Assembly: GCA_900552465.1 (NCBI GenBank)
Contig: URZO01000002.1
Span: 66,544-130,543 of the forward strand
Origin: an uncultured Parabacteroides sp.
GTDB lineage: Bacteria > Bacteroidota > Bacteroidia > Bacteroidales > Tannerellaceae
Direction: 5' to 3'
Length of the DNA: 64,000 bases
Each line of letters opens with the position of its first letter. Position 1 is the first letter of the stretch. The position numbers and the translations under genes are program-made. A model generated the notes under the pieces. The model ran no database searches and had not been told where the DNA came from. It saw only the letters and a list, made by a program, of their open reading frames with translations. Shown here one piece after another: positions 52,699 through 64,000 of the stretch.

Positions 52699-53880
52699 TT
52701 ACAACCGGAATTTATACAGCTGCGCCATTACCTTCTGATACTCGTTCTGCAGCTGCATGTAATTCTGCAAGCTCTGGTAGAGCGTGGTGACGTCGACAAA
52801 ATATTCGATCATGGAGATCTGCCCTGCCTGGATTGCCTTGTTCAGCAACGCCAGGTTGTTCTGGCTTTTCAGCACATCGCTATATTCGTCGATCGAGGTT
52901 TTCAGGGCGAGCGACTGGTTATAGAGGCGGAGCAATTCATTCTCGACCGTCGTCGTCGTGCTTTCCAGCTGCAAGTCGGTGTAAAGGCTTTGCGCCTTTG
53001 CCTGCTTCACATTGTTGCGGTTGGAGAAGAGGGGAATGCTGATGCCGACCAGGAAACCGTTGAAGCGTTGTCCTCCGGTTGCCGTATTCAGACGGTAACC
53101 CAACTCGAAGCCGGGCAGGTTCAGCGATTTGCTGACGCTGAGCTGGCGCAGGGCGGCGGCCTTCTCGCTTTGCAGGGAAAGCAACTGGCGGTCGGCGGGA
53201 ACCGCTTCCTGTTTCAGGTCGACGAACGACTGCGGGGCTTCCACCGGAAGATAAGCCGTGTCGGTGAAATTGATCGCGATACCGCCGTTCAACATCGCTA
53301 ATTCGTGCAGCTTGGCTACGCGGGCGGCTTCGTTCATGCGGGCTTCGTTCTTCGCGTTGAGCAGTTCGAGGTCGATTTTGTTTACTTCGAGCACGTTGGC
53401 ATCGCCGTTTTGCAACCGTGTCGCATAGAGGGCGGAGAGTTGTTCGGCATTCTGCCGGCGGGTGTCCAGCAAGTTCTTCTGCTGGTTCAGCAAGATCAGA
53501 TCGAGGCAGACTTCCTTGGCTTGCAACAGGATTTGCTGGCGGATTTCGGCCCCTTGCCGGTCGAATCCCTCTCCTTTCGCCTGCGACAGTTTATTCTTCT
53601 GCACATAGACGGAAGGGAAATCGAAAGACTGGGAAGCGACCAGCTCGCCCTGTATGCCCATTCCCTCCTTATTCCCATACTGGTGCGTATAGGAGACGGA
53701 CGGGTCGGGCAGGTTATTATCCAGCCGTGCTTCTATCTTCCGGGCCGTCACCAACTGGTGGTTTGCCTGCAACTCCTTGTTATTGGCCTCGACGCTGCGA
53801 AGGACCTCCTCGATGGAGGTCTGCGCTCCGGCGGTCATAACGGAGGAAAGCAATGCTATTGTGAATATGAATCGTTTCAT
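52699..53880 (-). CDS. TolC-family outer-membrane efflux protein
   Basis: Outer-membrane channel of the metal RND pump, 393 residues. Signal peptide MKRFIFTIALLSSVMTAGAQ, then long coiled-coil helices (VEANNKELQANHQLVTARKIEARLDNNLPDP; LNQQKNLLDTRRQNAEQLSALYATRLQNG). The barrel segments include NTATGGQRFNGFLVGISIPLF. Its start overlaps the CusA-like stop by 4 bp. Confidence 0.94.
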   Translation of the reverse strand: MKRFIFTIALLSSVMTAGAQTSIEEVLRSVEANNKELQANHQLVTARKIEARLDNNLPDPSVSYTHQYGNKEGMGIQGELVASQSFDFPSVYVQKNKLSQAKGEGFDRQGAEIRQQILLQAKEVCLDLILLNQQKNLLDTRRQNAEQLSALYATRLQNGDANVLEVNKIDLELLNAKNEARMNEAARVAKLHELAMLNGGIAINFTDTAYLPVEAPQSFVDLKQEAVPADRQLLSLQSEKAAALRQLSVSKSLNLPGFELGYRLNTATGGQRFNGFLVGISIPLFSNRNNVKQAKAQSLYTDLQLESTTTTVENELLRLYNQSLALKTSIDEYSDVLKSQNNLALLNKAIQAGQISMIEYFVDVTTLYQSLQNYMQLQNEYQKVMAQLYKFRL

Positions 53881-56800
53881 TCTTTATCTTCTTTATTCAT
53901 TAATAAATAAACAATCGGGATGATGAAGCCGTTCAGGAAGGTGGATGTCAGCAAACCTCCCAGGATGACGGTTGCCATCGGGCTCTGTATCTCGTTGCCG
54001 GGCAGGTCGCCGTTCAAGGCAAGCGGAATCAGGGCAAGGGCCGAACTGAGCGCCGTCATCAGGATCGGGTTCAGACGGTCCAGGGAACCTTGCACGACAG
54101 CTTGCTTTAACGGCATATTCTCGACTGTCCGGAGATGTGTATAATGGCTGATCAGCAACATACCGTTACGGGTGGCAATCCCGAACAGGGAGATGAAACC
54201 GATGATCGCAGGAATACTCACCTCGCCGGAAGTCAGCTTCAGGATAAACACGCCGCCGATCAACGCCAACGGCAGGTTCAGCAAAACGATTCCGCTCTCC
54301 TTCGCATCCTTAAACTCGTTATAAAGTAGCAGGAAGATGACAAGCAAGGACATCAACGACGTAAACAACAGCGTACGGCTGGCGGCCTGCTCGCTCTCGA
54401 ACTGTCCGCCGTATTCGATATGATAGCCTTCGGGCAACTGAATGGAGGCGTCCACCTTTTGCTGGATCTCATTCACGACGCTACGGAGGTCACGCTCGGA
54501 GACGTTGCCGCTGATCACGATCTTGCGCTGGACATTCTCGCGGTTAATCGTGTTCGGACCTGTCACTGAACGGATCTCGGCGACATAGCTCAACGGCACT
54601 TTCTTCCCTCCGGCATCGATCATCAGGTTACGGATATCCTCCATCGTCGCACGGCTCCCGTCGGAAGTCTTGACCGTCAGGTCGAACGTCTTGCCGTCGT
54701 CATAGACCTGGCTGACGGCTTCACCGCCCAGCATGACATTCACATATTCTTCAAATTCCGGCAAAGAGATGCCGTATTGTGCCATCAACTCGCGTTTCGG
54801 CGTGATGGTAAGCTGCGGGCGTTCGATTTGCTGCTCCACTTTCAAGTCCACCAGGCCGGGGATGCCCTGAATGGGTTCCTTGATCTGGTTGCCGACCGTA
54901 AACATCAGGTTCAGGTCCGTACCGAACAGCTTGATTGCGATATTCGCTTCCGTACCGGAAAGCATTGCATCGATACGGTGGGAAATCGGCTGTCCGATTT
55001 CGATATTGGCGCCACTGATAGTCGACAGCTTCTTGCGGACATCGTTCATGACGGCGTCGCGGCTACGGTCTTTCAGGATGAAAGGAGCCTCGATCTCGGA
55101 CACGTTCACGCCCAGGGCGTGTTCGTCCAGCTCAGCGCGTCCGGTCTTGCGGGCAACCGTCTGTATCTCGGGAACCTGCATCAGCAATTCTTCCGCGCGG
55201 CGTCCCATCTTGTTCGATTCGTCTAAGGAGATACCCGGAAGGGAACTGACGTTAATCGTGAACGAGCCTTCGTTAAACGGTGGCAGGAAGCTGCGTCCCA
55301 ACGTAAAGAAGGTCCCCAGCGCGACAACGAACAGGGCTATCGTACAGCCCAGCACAATCTTCTTATGCGCTAACGCTCCGTTCAGCGCCTTTGCGTATAC
55401 ACCTTTCAGCTTACGGGCCACCCAGGCTTCTTTCTCTACGCTCTTATCCGTTGCCTTCCGGTTCAGCAGGTAGCTACACAGCACCGGAGTCAAGGTCAAC
55501 GCCACAACCGTAGAGGCAAACAACGCCACGATAAAGGCGATCCCCAGCGGAACCAACATACGTCCCTCCATCCCGTGCAGGAAGAAAAGGGGCACGAAGC
55601 TGACCACGATAATCAACGTCGAATTAAGAATCGGCATACGCACCTCGCGGGAAGCGTCGAACACGACATCCAGAATGGAACGTTGCTCGGCGGGCGGCAG
55701 CAAGCGGTTCTCGCGTATTCGTTTATAGACATTCTCCACGTCGACAATCGCATCATCCACCAACGAACCGATCGCAATCGCCATACCGCCCAGACTCATG
55801 GTGTTTATGGTCAATCCCATATAGTGCAGCGCCAGAATGGAAACCAACAGGGAAAGAGGAAGGGCAACCAGCGAAATCACCGTCGTACGGATATTCATCA
55901 GGAAGAGGAAAAGGACGATCACCACGAAAAAACTACCCTCGAACAAACTGTTCTTTACGTTATTGATAGAACTGTCGATAAAGCGGCTTTGCCGGAAGAT
56001 ATCCGTCGAGACGTGCACATCGGCCGGCAAGTTCTTCTGCAAATCCGCCATAATCGCATCCAACTTTTCTGTCAGGTCGATCGTACTGGTGTTCGGCTGC
56101 TTGGTGACCGTTATCAGCACAGCCGGTTTGGCCCGTTCGGAAGCCGTTCCGAGTTTCGGACTCTTACCGCCGATCTTCACCGTCGCCACATTCTCCAAGA
56201 GGACGGGGAAATCGCCGACAGTCTTTACGACTCCCTTCCCTATCTCTTCCGCCTTGGCTGTGGAGAGGACGCCCCGAATGATGTATTCGTTATCATATTC
56301 ATAGAGGACACCCCCGTTGGCGTTTCGGTTCATATTGCGGGTCACGGTCAAGACTTCATTCAGACTGACGCCGTAGTGCTTCATGCGAGCCGGATCGAGC
56401 AGTATCTGGTATTCCTTGATGTCTCCACCAATCACAGCCACCTGTGCTACACCGCCTGTCGAAAGCAGTCGCGGGCGGATCGTCCAGTCGGCAATCGTAC
56501 GCAGGTCCATTTGGGTGGTAACGGCCGTCGAATCGTCAACCGTCAATCCGATAATCATCATTTCTCCCAGGATGGAAGATTGCGGGCCCAGCGTCGGTTT
56601 CCCGACGTTCTCTGGCAAGCTTTCACCAACAACGGCCAGCTTCTCGGATACGATCTGGCGAGCCCGGTAAATATCCGTCCCCCAATCGAACTCAACCCAG
56701 ACAACCGAAAAACCGGTCGTAGAGGATGAACGGACACGGCGCACATCCATCGCACCGTTCACAGCCGTTTCCACCGGGAAAGTAACCAGGCGTTCCACCT

Positions 56801-56978
56801 CTTCAGGCGCCATGCCATTTGCCTCCGTCATGATCACAACGGTCGGCGCATTCAAATCCGGGAACACATCCACATCCGTATGGAATGCCGTATATGTTCC
56901 GGCAATCATCAGCAGCAGGGAACAAACCAATACAATCAGCCTGTTATGCAGCGAGTAATATATTATCTTGTTCAGCAT
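53877..56978 (-). CDS. cusA: CusA/CzcA-family heavy-metal RND transporter
   Basis: Proton-driven inner-membrane pump, 1033 residues, about 12 membrane segments with two large periplasmic loops. TM4 reads AIAIGSLVDDAIVDVENVYKRI, like CusA (one Asp, then Glu) rather than the extra-Asp CzcA pattern, which argues for a monovalent metal such as Cu+ or Ag+. However, by eye the place of CusA Met573 is not Met here (SFTINVSSLPG), while the RIDAML Met is kept, so metal specificity stays open. It is in an operon with a His-rich adaptor and TolC. Confidence 0.93.
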   Translation of the reverse strand: MLNKIIYYSLHNRLIVLVCSLLLMIAGTYTAFHTDVDVFPDLNAPTVVIMTEANGMAPEEVERLVTFPVETAVNGAMDVRRVRSSSTTGFSVVWVEFDWGTDIYRARQIVSEKLAVVGESLPENVGKPTLGPQSSILGEMMIIGLTVDDSTAVTTQMDLRTIADWTIRPRLLSTGGVAQVAVIGGDIKEYQILLDPARMKHYGVSLNEVLTVTRNMNRNANGGVLYEYDNEYIIRGVLSTAKAEEIGKGVVKTVGDFPVLLENVATVKIGGKSPKLGTASERAKPAVLITVTKQPNTSTIDLTEKLDAIMADLQKNLPADVHVSTDIFRQSRFIDSSINNVKNSLFEGSFFVVIVLFLFLMNIRTTVISLVALPLSLLVSILALHYMGLTINTMSLGGMAIAIGSLVDDAIVDVENVYKRIRENRLLPPAEQRSILDVVFDASREVRMPILNSTLIIVVSFVPLFFLHGMEGRMLVPLGIAFIVALFASTVVALTLTPVLCSYLLNRKATDKSVEKEAWVARKLKGVYAKALNGALAHKKIVLGCTIALFVVALGTFFTLGRSFLPPFNEGSFTINVSSLPGISLDESNKMGRRAEELLMQVPEIQTVARKTGRAELDEHALGVNVSEIEAPFILKDRSRDAVMNDVRKKLSTISGANIEIGQPISHRIDAMLSGTEANIAIKLFGTDLNLMFTVGNQIKEPIQGIPGLVDLKVEQQIERPQLTITPKRELMAQYGISLPEFEEYVNVMLGGEAVSQVYDDGKTFDLTVKTSDGSRATMEDIRNLMIDAGGKKVPLSYVAEIRSVTGPNTINRENVQRKIVISGNVSERDLRSVVNEIQQKVDASIQLPEGYHIEYGGQFESEQAASRTLLFTSLMSLLVIFLLLYNEFKDAKESGIVLLNLPLALIGGVFILKLTSGEVSIPAIIGFISLFGIATRNGMLLISHYTHLRTVENMPLKQAVVQGSLDRLNPILMTALSSALALIPLALNGDLPGNEIQSPMATVILGGLLTSTFLNGFIIPIVYLLMNKEDKE

Positions 56979-57000
56979 AGAAATAATTATTCAATTTGCC

Positions 57001-57064
57001 AATGTGTCAATATGCCAATGGCTACAGGATAAAGACATTCTATCCATTTGCATATTGGCACATT
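57001..57064. repeat. Inverted repeat of AATGTG-CAATATGC spacer units
   Basis: Arms 57001-57015 and 57050-57064 match at 14 of 15 positions. Related words (ATTGGCACATT, GGCATATTGGCACATT) occur near 37125 and 37515, so this is a dispersed spacer repeat, here inside the efflux operon. Confidence 0.65.
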
Positions 57065-57065
57065 A

Positions 57066-58262
57066 TTAATGGTTGTGTGTATGTGCAGGAATAGCGTTAG
57101 AAGCAGAAGCTAACTTGATCTGGTATGCGCCTTCGGTCACGACTTCGTCACCGGCTTTCAAGCCGCTCAGGATCTGCACTTCGGAACCGTTATCGGCTCC
57201 TAACGTTACAGGTACTTTCTTATAGGCTTCCTCATGCTCGCGAACATAGACGGAATAGACACCCTGCTCCTCGATAAGTGCAGAGACGGGAACGCTTATC
57301 ACATTTTGCAACGGTGCAGTAAGCAGATAGATTTCAACGAACGAACCAGGGATGATAGCCCCTTTATTGTCGAACTCGAACGTTACCGGCACATAAAACG
57401 AATTTACATCGGAGGCCTTTCCATACGAAAGCAGACGTCCGCGCAGGTCGGACAGTTTATAAGTCGCATTGTCATACGGCGTACGGAAATTAGCGGATTG
57501 CACGGAAGGCAGATAGTTATAATATTTCTCCGAAACCTCCGCACGCAACACCAAGCGGTTGTTCTGTGAGATAGTCGCCAATGGCTGGCCGACAGTCACA
57601 TAATCACCCTCCTTCACTTGCAGATTCTTCAGATAACCATTTATCGGCGAAACGACAGAAACACCGTTAGCCGTCTGTTTTCCTGCAACAGCTTCCCAGG
57701 CGACTTTCGCATTCTCGTAATTCAAGCGGGCCTGTTCGAAATCTTTGGCAGAAACGATCTTATCCCCTATCAGGGCTTCCATGCGTTCATATTCCTTCTT
57801 TGCGTTCTCATACGCATATTTAGCTTTGACTGCCACATTCCCGTCAGACAGTCCGCTGGAAGCAAGACTCAGGATCGCCTGTCCCTTGCGTACAGCCGCC
57901 CCGTCGACAAACGACAGGTTACCGAATGTCACCACACCGGGAACCGTAGCGACAACAGCCGACTCTTCTCCCTGGGCAGCCATCACACGGCCGCTTGTCT
58001 TGATCACATCCGTGAAAGCACCCGGTTCCACTTTATGAGTTTTCAACCCAACTGCTTCCGCAAGCGCCTTTTTAAAGGATATTTCCCCGGCATGTCCTCC
58101 ACCGGCTTCTTCATGTGCATGATCATGCCCCTCATGATCGTGATCATGTCCTTCTTCATGCTCGTGAGCTTCGTGTTCGTGCTCTCCGTAAGTCGCAGTA
58201 TTCCCACTGCAACCCGCTAACAGGTAGGCGAAAATCACCCACACTAAATATATCTTCTTCAT
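57066..58262 (-). CDS. cusB: Efflux RND periplasmic adaptor, CusB-like, with His-rich N-terminus
   Basis: Connects CusA to TolC, 398 residues. Signal MKKIYLVWVIFAYLLAGC is a lipoprotein type. Residues about 25-60 form a His/Glu/Asp-rich stretch (repeats like HEHEEGHDHDHEGHDH), which should bind metal ions. Membrane-fusion features follow: GVVTFGNLSFVDGAAVRKGQAILSL, a helical hairpin, and VVSPINGYLKNLQVKEGDYVTVGQPL. It follows the DUF6769-like gene by 105 bp. Confidence 0.94.
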   Translation of the reverse strand: MKKIYLVWVIFAYLLAGCSGNTATYGEHEHEAHEHEEGHDHDHEGHDHAHEEAGGGHAGEISFKKALAEAVGLKTHKVEPGAFTDVIKTSGRVMAAQGEESAVVATVPGVVTFGNLSFVDGAAVRKGQAILSLASSGLSDGNVAVKAKYAYENAKKEYERMEALIGDKIVSAKDFEQARLNYENAKVAWEAVAGKQTANGVSVVSPINGYLKNLQVKEGDYVTVGQPLATISQNNRLVLRAEVSEKYYNYLPSVQSANFRTPYDNATYKLSDLRGRLLSYGKASDVNSFYVPVTFEFDNKGAIIPGSFVEIYLLTAPLQNVISVPVSALIEEQGVYSVYVREHEEAYKKVPVTLGADNGSEVQILSGLKAGDEVVTEGAYQIKLASASNAIPAHTHNH

Positions 58263-58367
58263 TCTGATAGATTTGTCTAATGTATATTCGATAATAAATA
58301 AAAAGGATAGAAGGTTGCATCAAAAGTGGGAATTAACACTCTTGACACGACTTCACTCAATCATCAA

Positions 58368-58772
58368 TTATACATAGAACGGAGGCGCACGAAGCCCTGA
58401 TGCAGATGTTATCCACGTATCATGCAGGGACTCAATGTAAAAGGACCGGTCTTTCTCAAACAACAGTTTATAGAATTCCGGAACGGGAGGGTTTATATAG
58501 TCAAAAAGTACAAGCAAAGGGAAAAGATACTGGCTCGCATCTCCATCCGTCGTATGCGAAAAGATAGAAGTATAGAGCGCAATGTTATGCCCGTTACAGC
58601 CGCAGTCATGCGACTCCGAACTGCCATGTCCGCCATGAGCTGCTTCGGTCGACAGCGATTTATAGCACGGCAACCCGTTACTATGGTGATGATGCGGTAC
58701 AACGACCGACAGTAGCACCACAACACTAACAAGCAACATCACATATTGATATATTTTCCGTTTCGCTCTCAT
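58368..58772 (-). CDS. His/Cys-rich small membrane protein (DUF6769-like)
   Basis: 134 residues from the ATG at 58772; an in-frame ATG at 58814 lies upstream of the -7 box (58784-58791) and is rejected. One N-terminal membrane segment (about 8-24), then VPHHHHSNGLPCYKS and HGGHGSSESHDCGCNGHN, both dense in His and Cys. It resembles short proteins annotated DUF6769 that lie beside metal-efflux genes. First gene of the cusBA-tolC operon; a metal-sensing or binding role is inferred. Confidence 0.72.
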   Translation of the reverse strand: MRAKRKIYQYVMLLVSVVVLLSVVVPHHHHSNGLPCYKSLSTEAAHGGHGSSESHDCGCNGHNIALYTSIFSHTTDGDASQYLFPLLVLFDYINPPVPEFYKLLFEKDRSFYIESLHDTWITSASGLRAPPFYV

Positions 58773-58783
58773 ACTTAGTGACG

Positions 58784-58791
58784 CAAAAATA
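58784..58791 (-). promoter_or_regulatory. -7 box (TATTTTTG) for the metal-efflux operon
   Basis: TATTTTTG on the minus strand, 11 bp from the ATG at 58772. The leader would be about 5 nt. Confidence 0.55.
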
Positions 58792-58956
58792 AGAAGTTTT
58801 TCATTACTGTGCAATTATATGTCTAAAGAATAAGACTAATCTGACTCTCAGAATTAACTTCCGATTCATTTTTATTTCATTTTTCGAAACAAAAGAACTC
58901 CTTTTTACGTTATAAGAGTAAATGCTACATATACATATTTAATAGGGAGAAATAAA

Positions 58957-59922
58957 ATGACAACAGACTTACTCAACAACAACCTGATAGAGGCGTTAAA
59001 AATGAAAATACCCGATGGCGCAAATCTCGCAAACGAATTAATGGACGTTTTATATATCGGGAAAGAAGCCGTCTACCGCAGATTAAGAGGCGAAGTACCT
59101 TTTACATTAGCAGAAGCAGCCACCTTATCAAAGAAATTAGGCGTTTCACTGGACCATGTCATCAGTGCAAGTGTCACCAATAATGCCATGTTCAATCTGA
59201 ACTTCTTGCATTATTCGGAACCATTAAAGACCTATTCATCCATTATCAGACATTATACAGAAGTATTGGAACATATAGCCGATGATCCTGAATCCGACCT
59301 TTGCACAGCATCCAATATGATACCGCAAGCATTTTATCTGAGATATGAATATCTTTCACGCTTCCGCCTGTTCAAATAGATGTATCAACACGAGAAAGTA
59401 AACTGCGTTAAGAACTTCTCGGAACTTCAACTGACGGAAGAACTGGCCGATGCACAAAAAACATTTGTCAATATCTCCCAACATATCCAGACAACTAATT
59501 ATATATGGGATCAAATGATCTTTATACATCTGGTAAACGATATCAAATACTTCCAGGATATACATTTAGTCACGGAAGAAGAAGTCGCGAAACTGAAAGA
59601 TGAACTTTTTCACTTGCTTGACGAGCTGGAAGAAATTGCAACTATCGGAAAGTATCCGGAAAGCAGAAAGAGCGTAAATATATATATTTCGAATATTGAT
59701 TTCGAAGCGACCTACAGCTACGCCTGTACAAAGAATTTCGAATTCGGGATGATTCGTATCTTCTCGATCAACTCAATATCTTCTAAAGACAAGGAATTCT
59801 GCCAGAGCCAGCGGGAATGGATCAAATCTCTCAAACGTTTCTCAACCAACATATCGGTTAGCGGTGAGATACAACGCATCCAGTTCTTCAACGCACAACG
59901 GGAACATGTCAGAAAACTTTGA
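58957..59922 (+). pseudogene. HTH transcriptional regulator interrupted by an in-frame TAG
   Basis: Two frames, 58957-59379 (140 aa) and 59380-59922 (180 aa), are in the same phase and read as one protein of about 321 residues: an N-terminal Cro/XRE-like HTH (VLYIGKEAVYRRLRGEVPFTLAEAATLSKKLGVSLDHVI) followed by a helical domain. TAG at 59377-59379 follows ...RFRLFK, and ATG comes at once, MYQHEKVN. The spot where TAG stands fits a Trp codon (TGG) by one base change. Either the gene is newly broken, or two pieces are made by stop-start reinitiation. It belongs to an uncharacterised Bacteroidales regulator type. Confidence 0.7.
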
Positions 59923-59933
59923 AAAAGCATGTA

Positions 59934-60272
59934 TCAAAGAAAATCTTCCCTCACCGGACTGAACGTGTCGATCACTACGCCGGCTTTCAGGCATTTGCAG
60001 CCGTGCAAGACGCCAGGCTTCATATATACACCGTCTCCGGGATACACGATCTTCGTTTCGCCATCCGTTGTAAACTCAAAGACACCACTCGCGACATAAG
60101 TTGCCTGTGAATGCGGATGTGTATGCGGCGCACCGACTGCTCCTGCTTCAAACTTCACTTTGACCATCATCAGATCGTCGTTATGTGCCATAATTTGCCT
60201 AACGACGCCTTCGCCGACTGATTCCCATGGCATTTCTGCCTCTATCTGGAAATTATTGCTCTCGTATTTCAT
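59934..60272 (-). CDS. Cupin protein, KdgF-like
   Basis: 112 residues, a single cupin barrel. Metal ligands: H-x-H pattern in APHTHPHSQATYVASGVFEF and the later His in GDGVYMKPGVLHGC. The N-terminal ESNNFQIEAEMPWESVGEGVVRQIM and HTHPHSQ resemble KdgF, which opens unsaturated uronates from pectin or alginate. That function is plausible, but there are no lyase genes beside it. Convergent with the split regulator (11 bp gap) and divergent from the GH2 gene. Confidence 0.8.
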   Translation of the reverse strand: MKYESNNFQIEAEMPWESVGEGVVRQIMAHNDDLMMVKVKFEAGAVGAPHTHPHSQATYVASGVFEFTTDGETKIVYPGDGVYMKPGVLHGCKCLKAGVVIDTFSPVREDFL

Positions 60273-60293
60273 GATTTTGCGATTTATTTATCA

Positions 60294-60301
60294 CAAAAAT
60301 A
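60294..60301 (-). promoter_or_regulatory. -7 box (TATTTTTG) for the cupin gene
   Basis: TATTTTTG on the minus strand, 21 bp before the ATG at 60272. It lies 12 bp from the divergent GH2 box, so the two promoters are back to back. Confidence 0.55.
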
Positions 60302-60302
60302 A

Positions 60303-63929
<3,627 letters not shown>

Positions 63930-63936
63930 CCTGCTG

Positions 63937-63999
63937 AAAGGGGGTGTGTCAAAAGTAAGTTCTAACGCTTTAGCGTGTCATTGCGGGCTTGACCCGCAA
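63937..63999. repeat. Dispersed repeat at the right edge
   Basis: Contains GGGGGTGTGTCAAAAG, shared with the inverted repeat at 19141-19279. It also has ACGCT-TT-AGCGT and a perfect TTGCGGG-CTTGA-CCCGCAA hairpin (63981-63999). The element may continue past the window. Confidence 0.65.
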
Positions 64000-64000
64000 C

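Noticed and set aside
52648..53301. Plus-strand open frame of 217 codons opposite the TolC-like gene
   Set aside because: Antisense shadow; the minus-strand TolC frame is clear.
55575..56729. Plus-strand open frame of 384 codons opposite cusA
   Set aside because: Long only because of codon bias on the minus strand; composition is His/Arg/Gln-rich without a fold signature.

Overview
The window looks like Bacteroidales chromosome, probably Parabacteroides or a close relative. The signs are SusC/SusD pairs, ECF sigma/FecR regulation, HU-HIG, DUF6261 and type-B T9SS sorting domains, and recurrent TAnnTTTG -7 boxes just upstream of start codons. The genus is an inference from gene content, not a measured identity. 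I saw no tRNA, rRNA, CRISPR array, transposase or phage structural gene.

Layout. 1-6.2 kb: an oxidative-damage pair (RclC-like membrane protein with an MsrA-MsrB fusion cut by the left edge), a secreted alpha/beta hydrolase, an HU-type DNA-binding protein, a TPR sensor-kinase-like protein lacking the phospho-acceptor His, and a DUF169 protein. 6.4-14.2 kb: a nitrogen-assimilation operon gltB-gltD-asnB; gltB carries an in-frame palindromic insertion. 14.3-17.8 kb: thi4 under a TPP riboswitch, a cytidylate-kinase-like gene, a MATE exporter and msrC. 17.8-19.0 kb: a DUF6261 gene preceded by a 6 x 42 bp tandem repeat that is open on the same strand and has its own promoter. 19.3-25 kb: a lipoprotein alpha-2-macroglobulin with an intact thioester motif. 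25-30 kb: a second MATE exporter and an operon of two Na+/H+ antiporters plus a Tat-type aldo/keto reductase. 30-36.7 kb: a colinear cluster (lipoprotein, T9SS type-B cargo, lytic transglycosylase, uvrA, small ORF, yigZ). 36.7-37.8 kb: about 1 kb of palindromic repeats without genes.

37.8-49.3 kb is a polysaccharide utilisation locus: ECF sigma, FecR anti-sigma, STN-type SusC, SusD and two GH92 alpha-mannosidases. It is probably aimed at alpha-mannosidic glycans such as host N-glycans or yeast mannan. A terminator and a promoter lie between susD and the GH92 pair. Opposite the susC leader, the plus strand carries a promoter box and a strong intrinsic terminator about 80 nt apart, which is the layout of a DonS-type cis-antisense RNA. 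49.4-52.5 kb: a dicarboxylate/amino-acid symporter, then an ECF sigma gene with an envelope protein that joins an inner-membrane segment to an outer-membrane barrel. 52.7-58.8 kb: a heavy-metal RND efflux operon (His-rich DUF6769-like protein, CusB, CusA, TolC). 59-64 kb: an HTH regulator split by an in-frame TAG, a KdgF-like cupin, and a large secreted GH2 beta-galactosidase with an N-terminal ricin-type lectin region.

The best leads for undescribed biology are: (i) the antisense RNA candidate at susC; (ii) an identical C-terminal tail, EEERPGEL, on the otherwise unrelated HU-like and DUF6261 proteins, written with different synonymous codons; (iii) the 42-bp repeat gene cotranscribed with DUF6261; and (iv) the palindromic element translated inside gltB.
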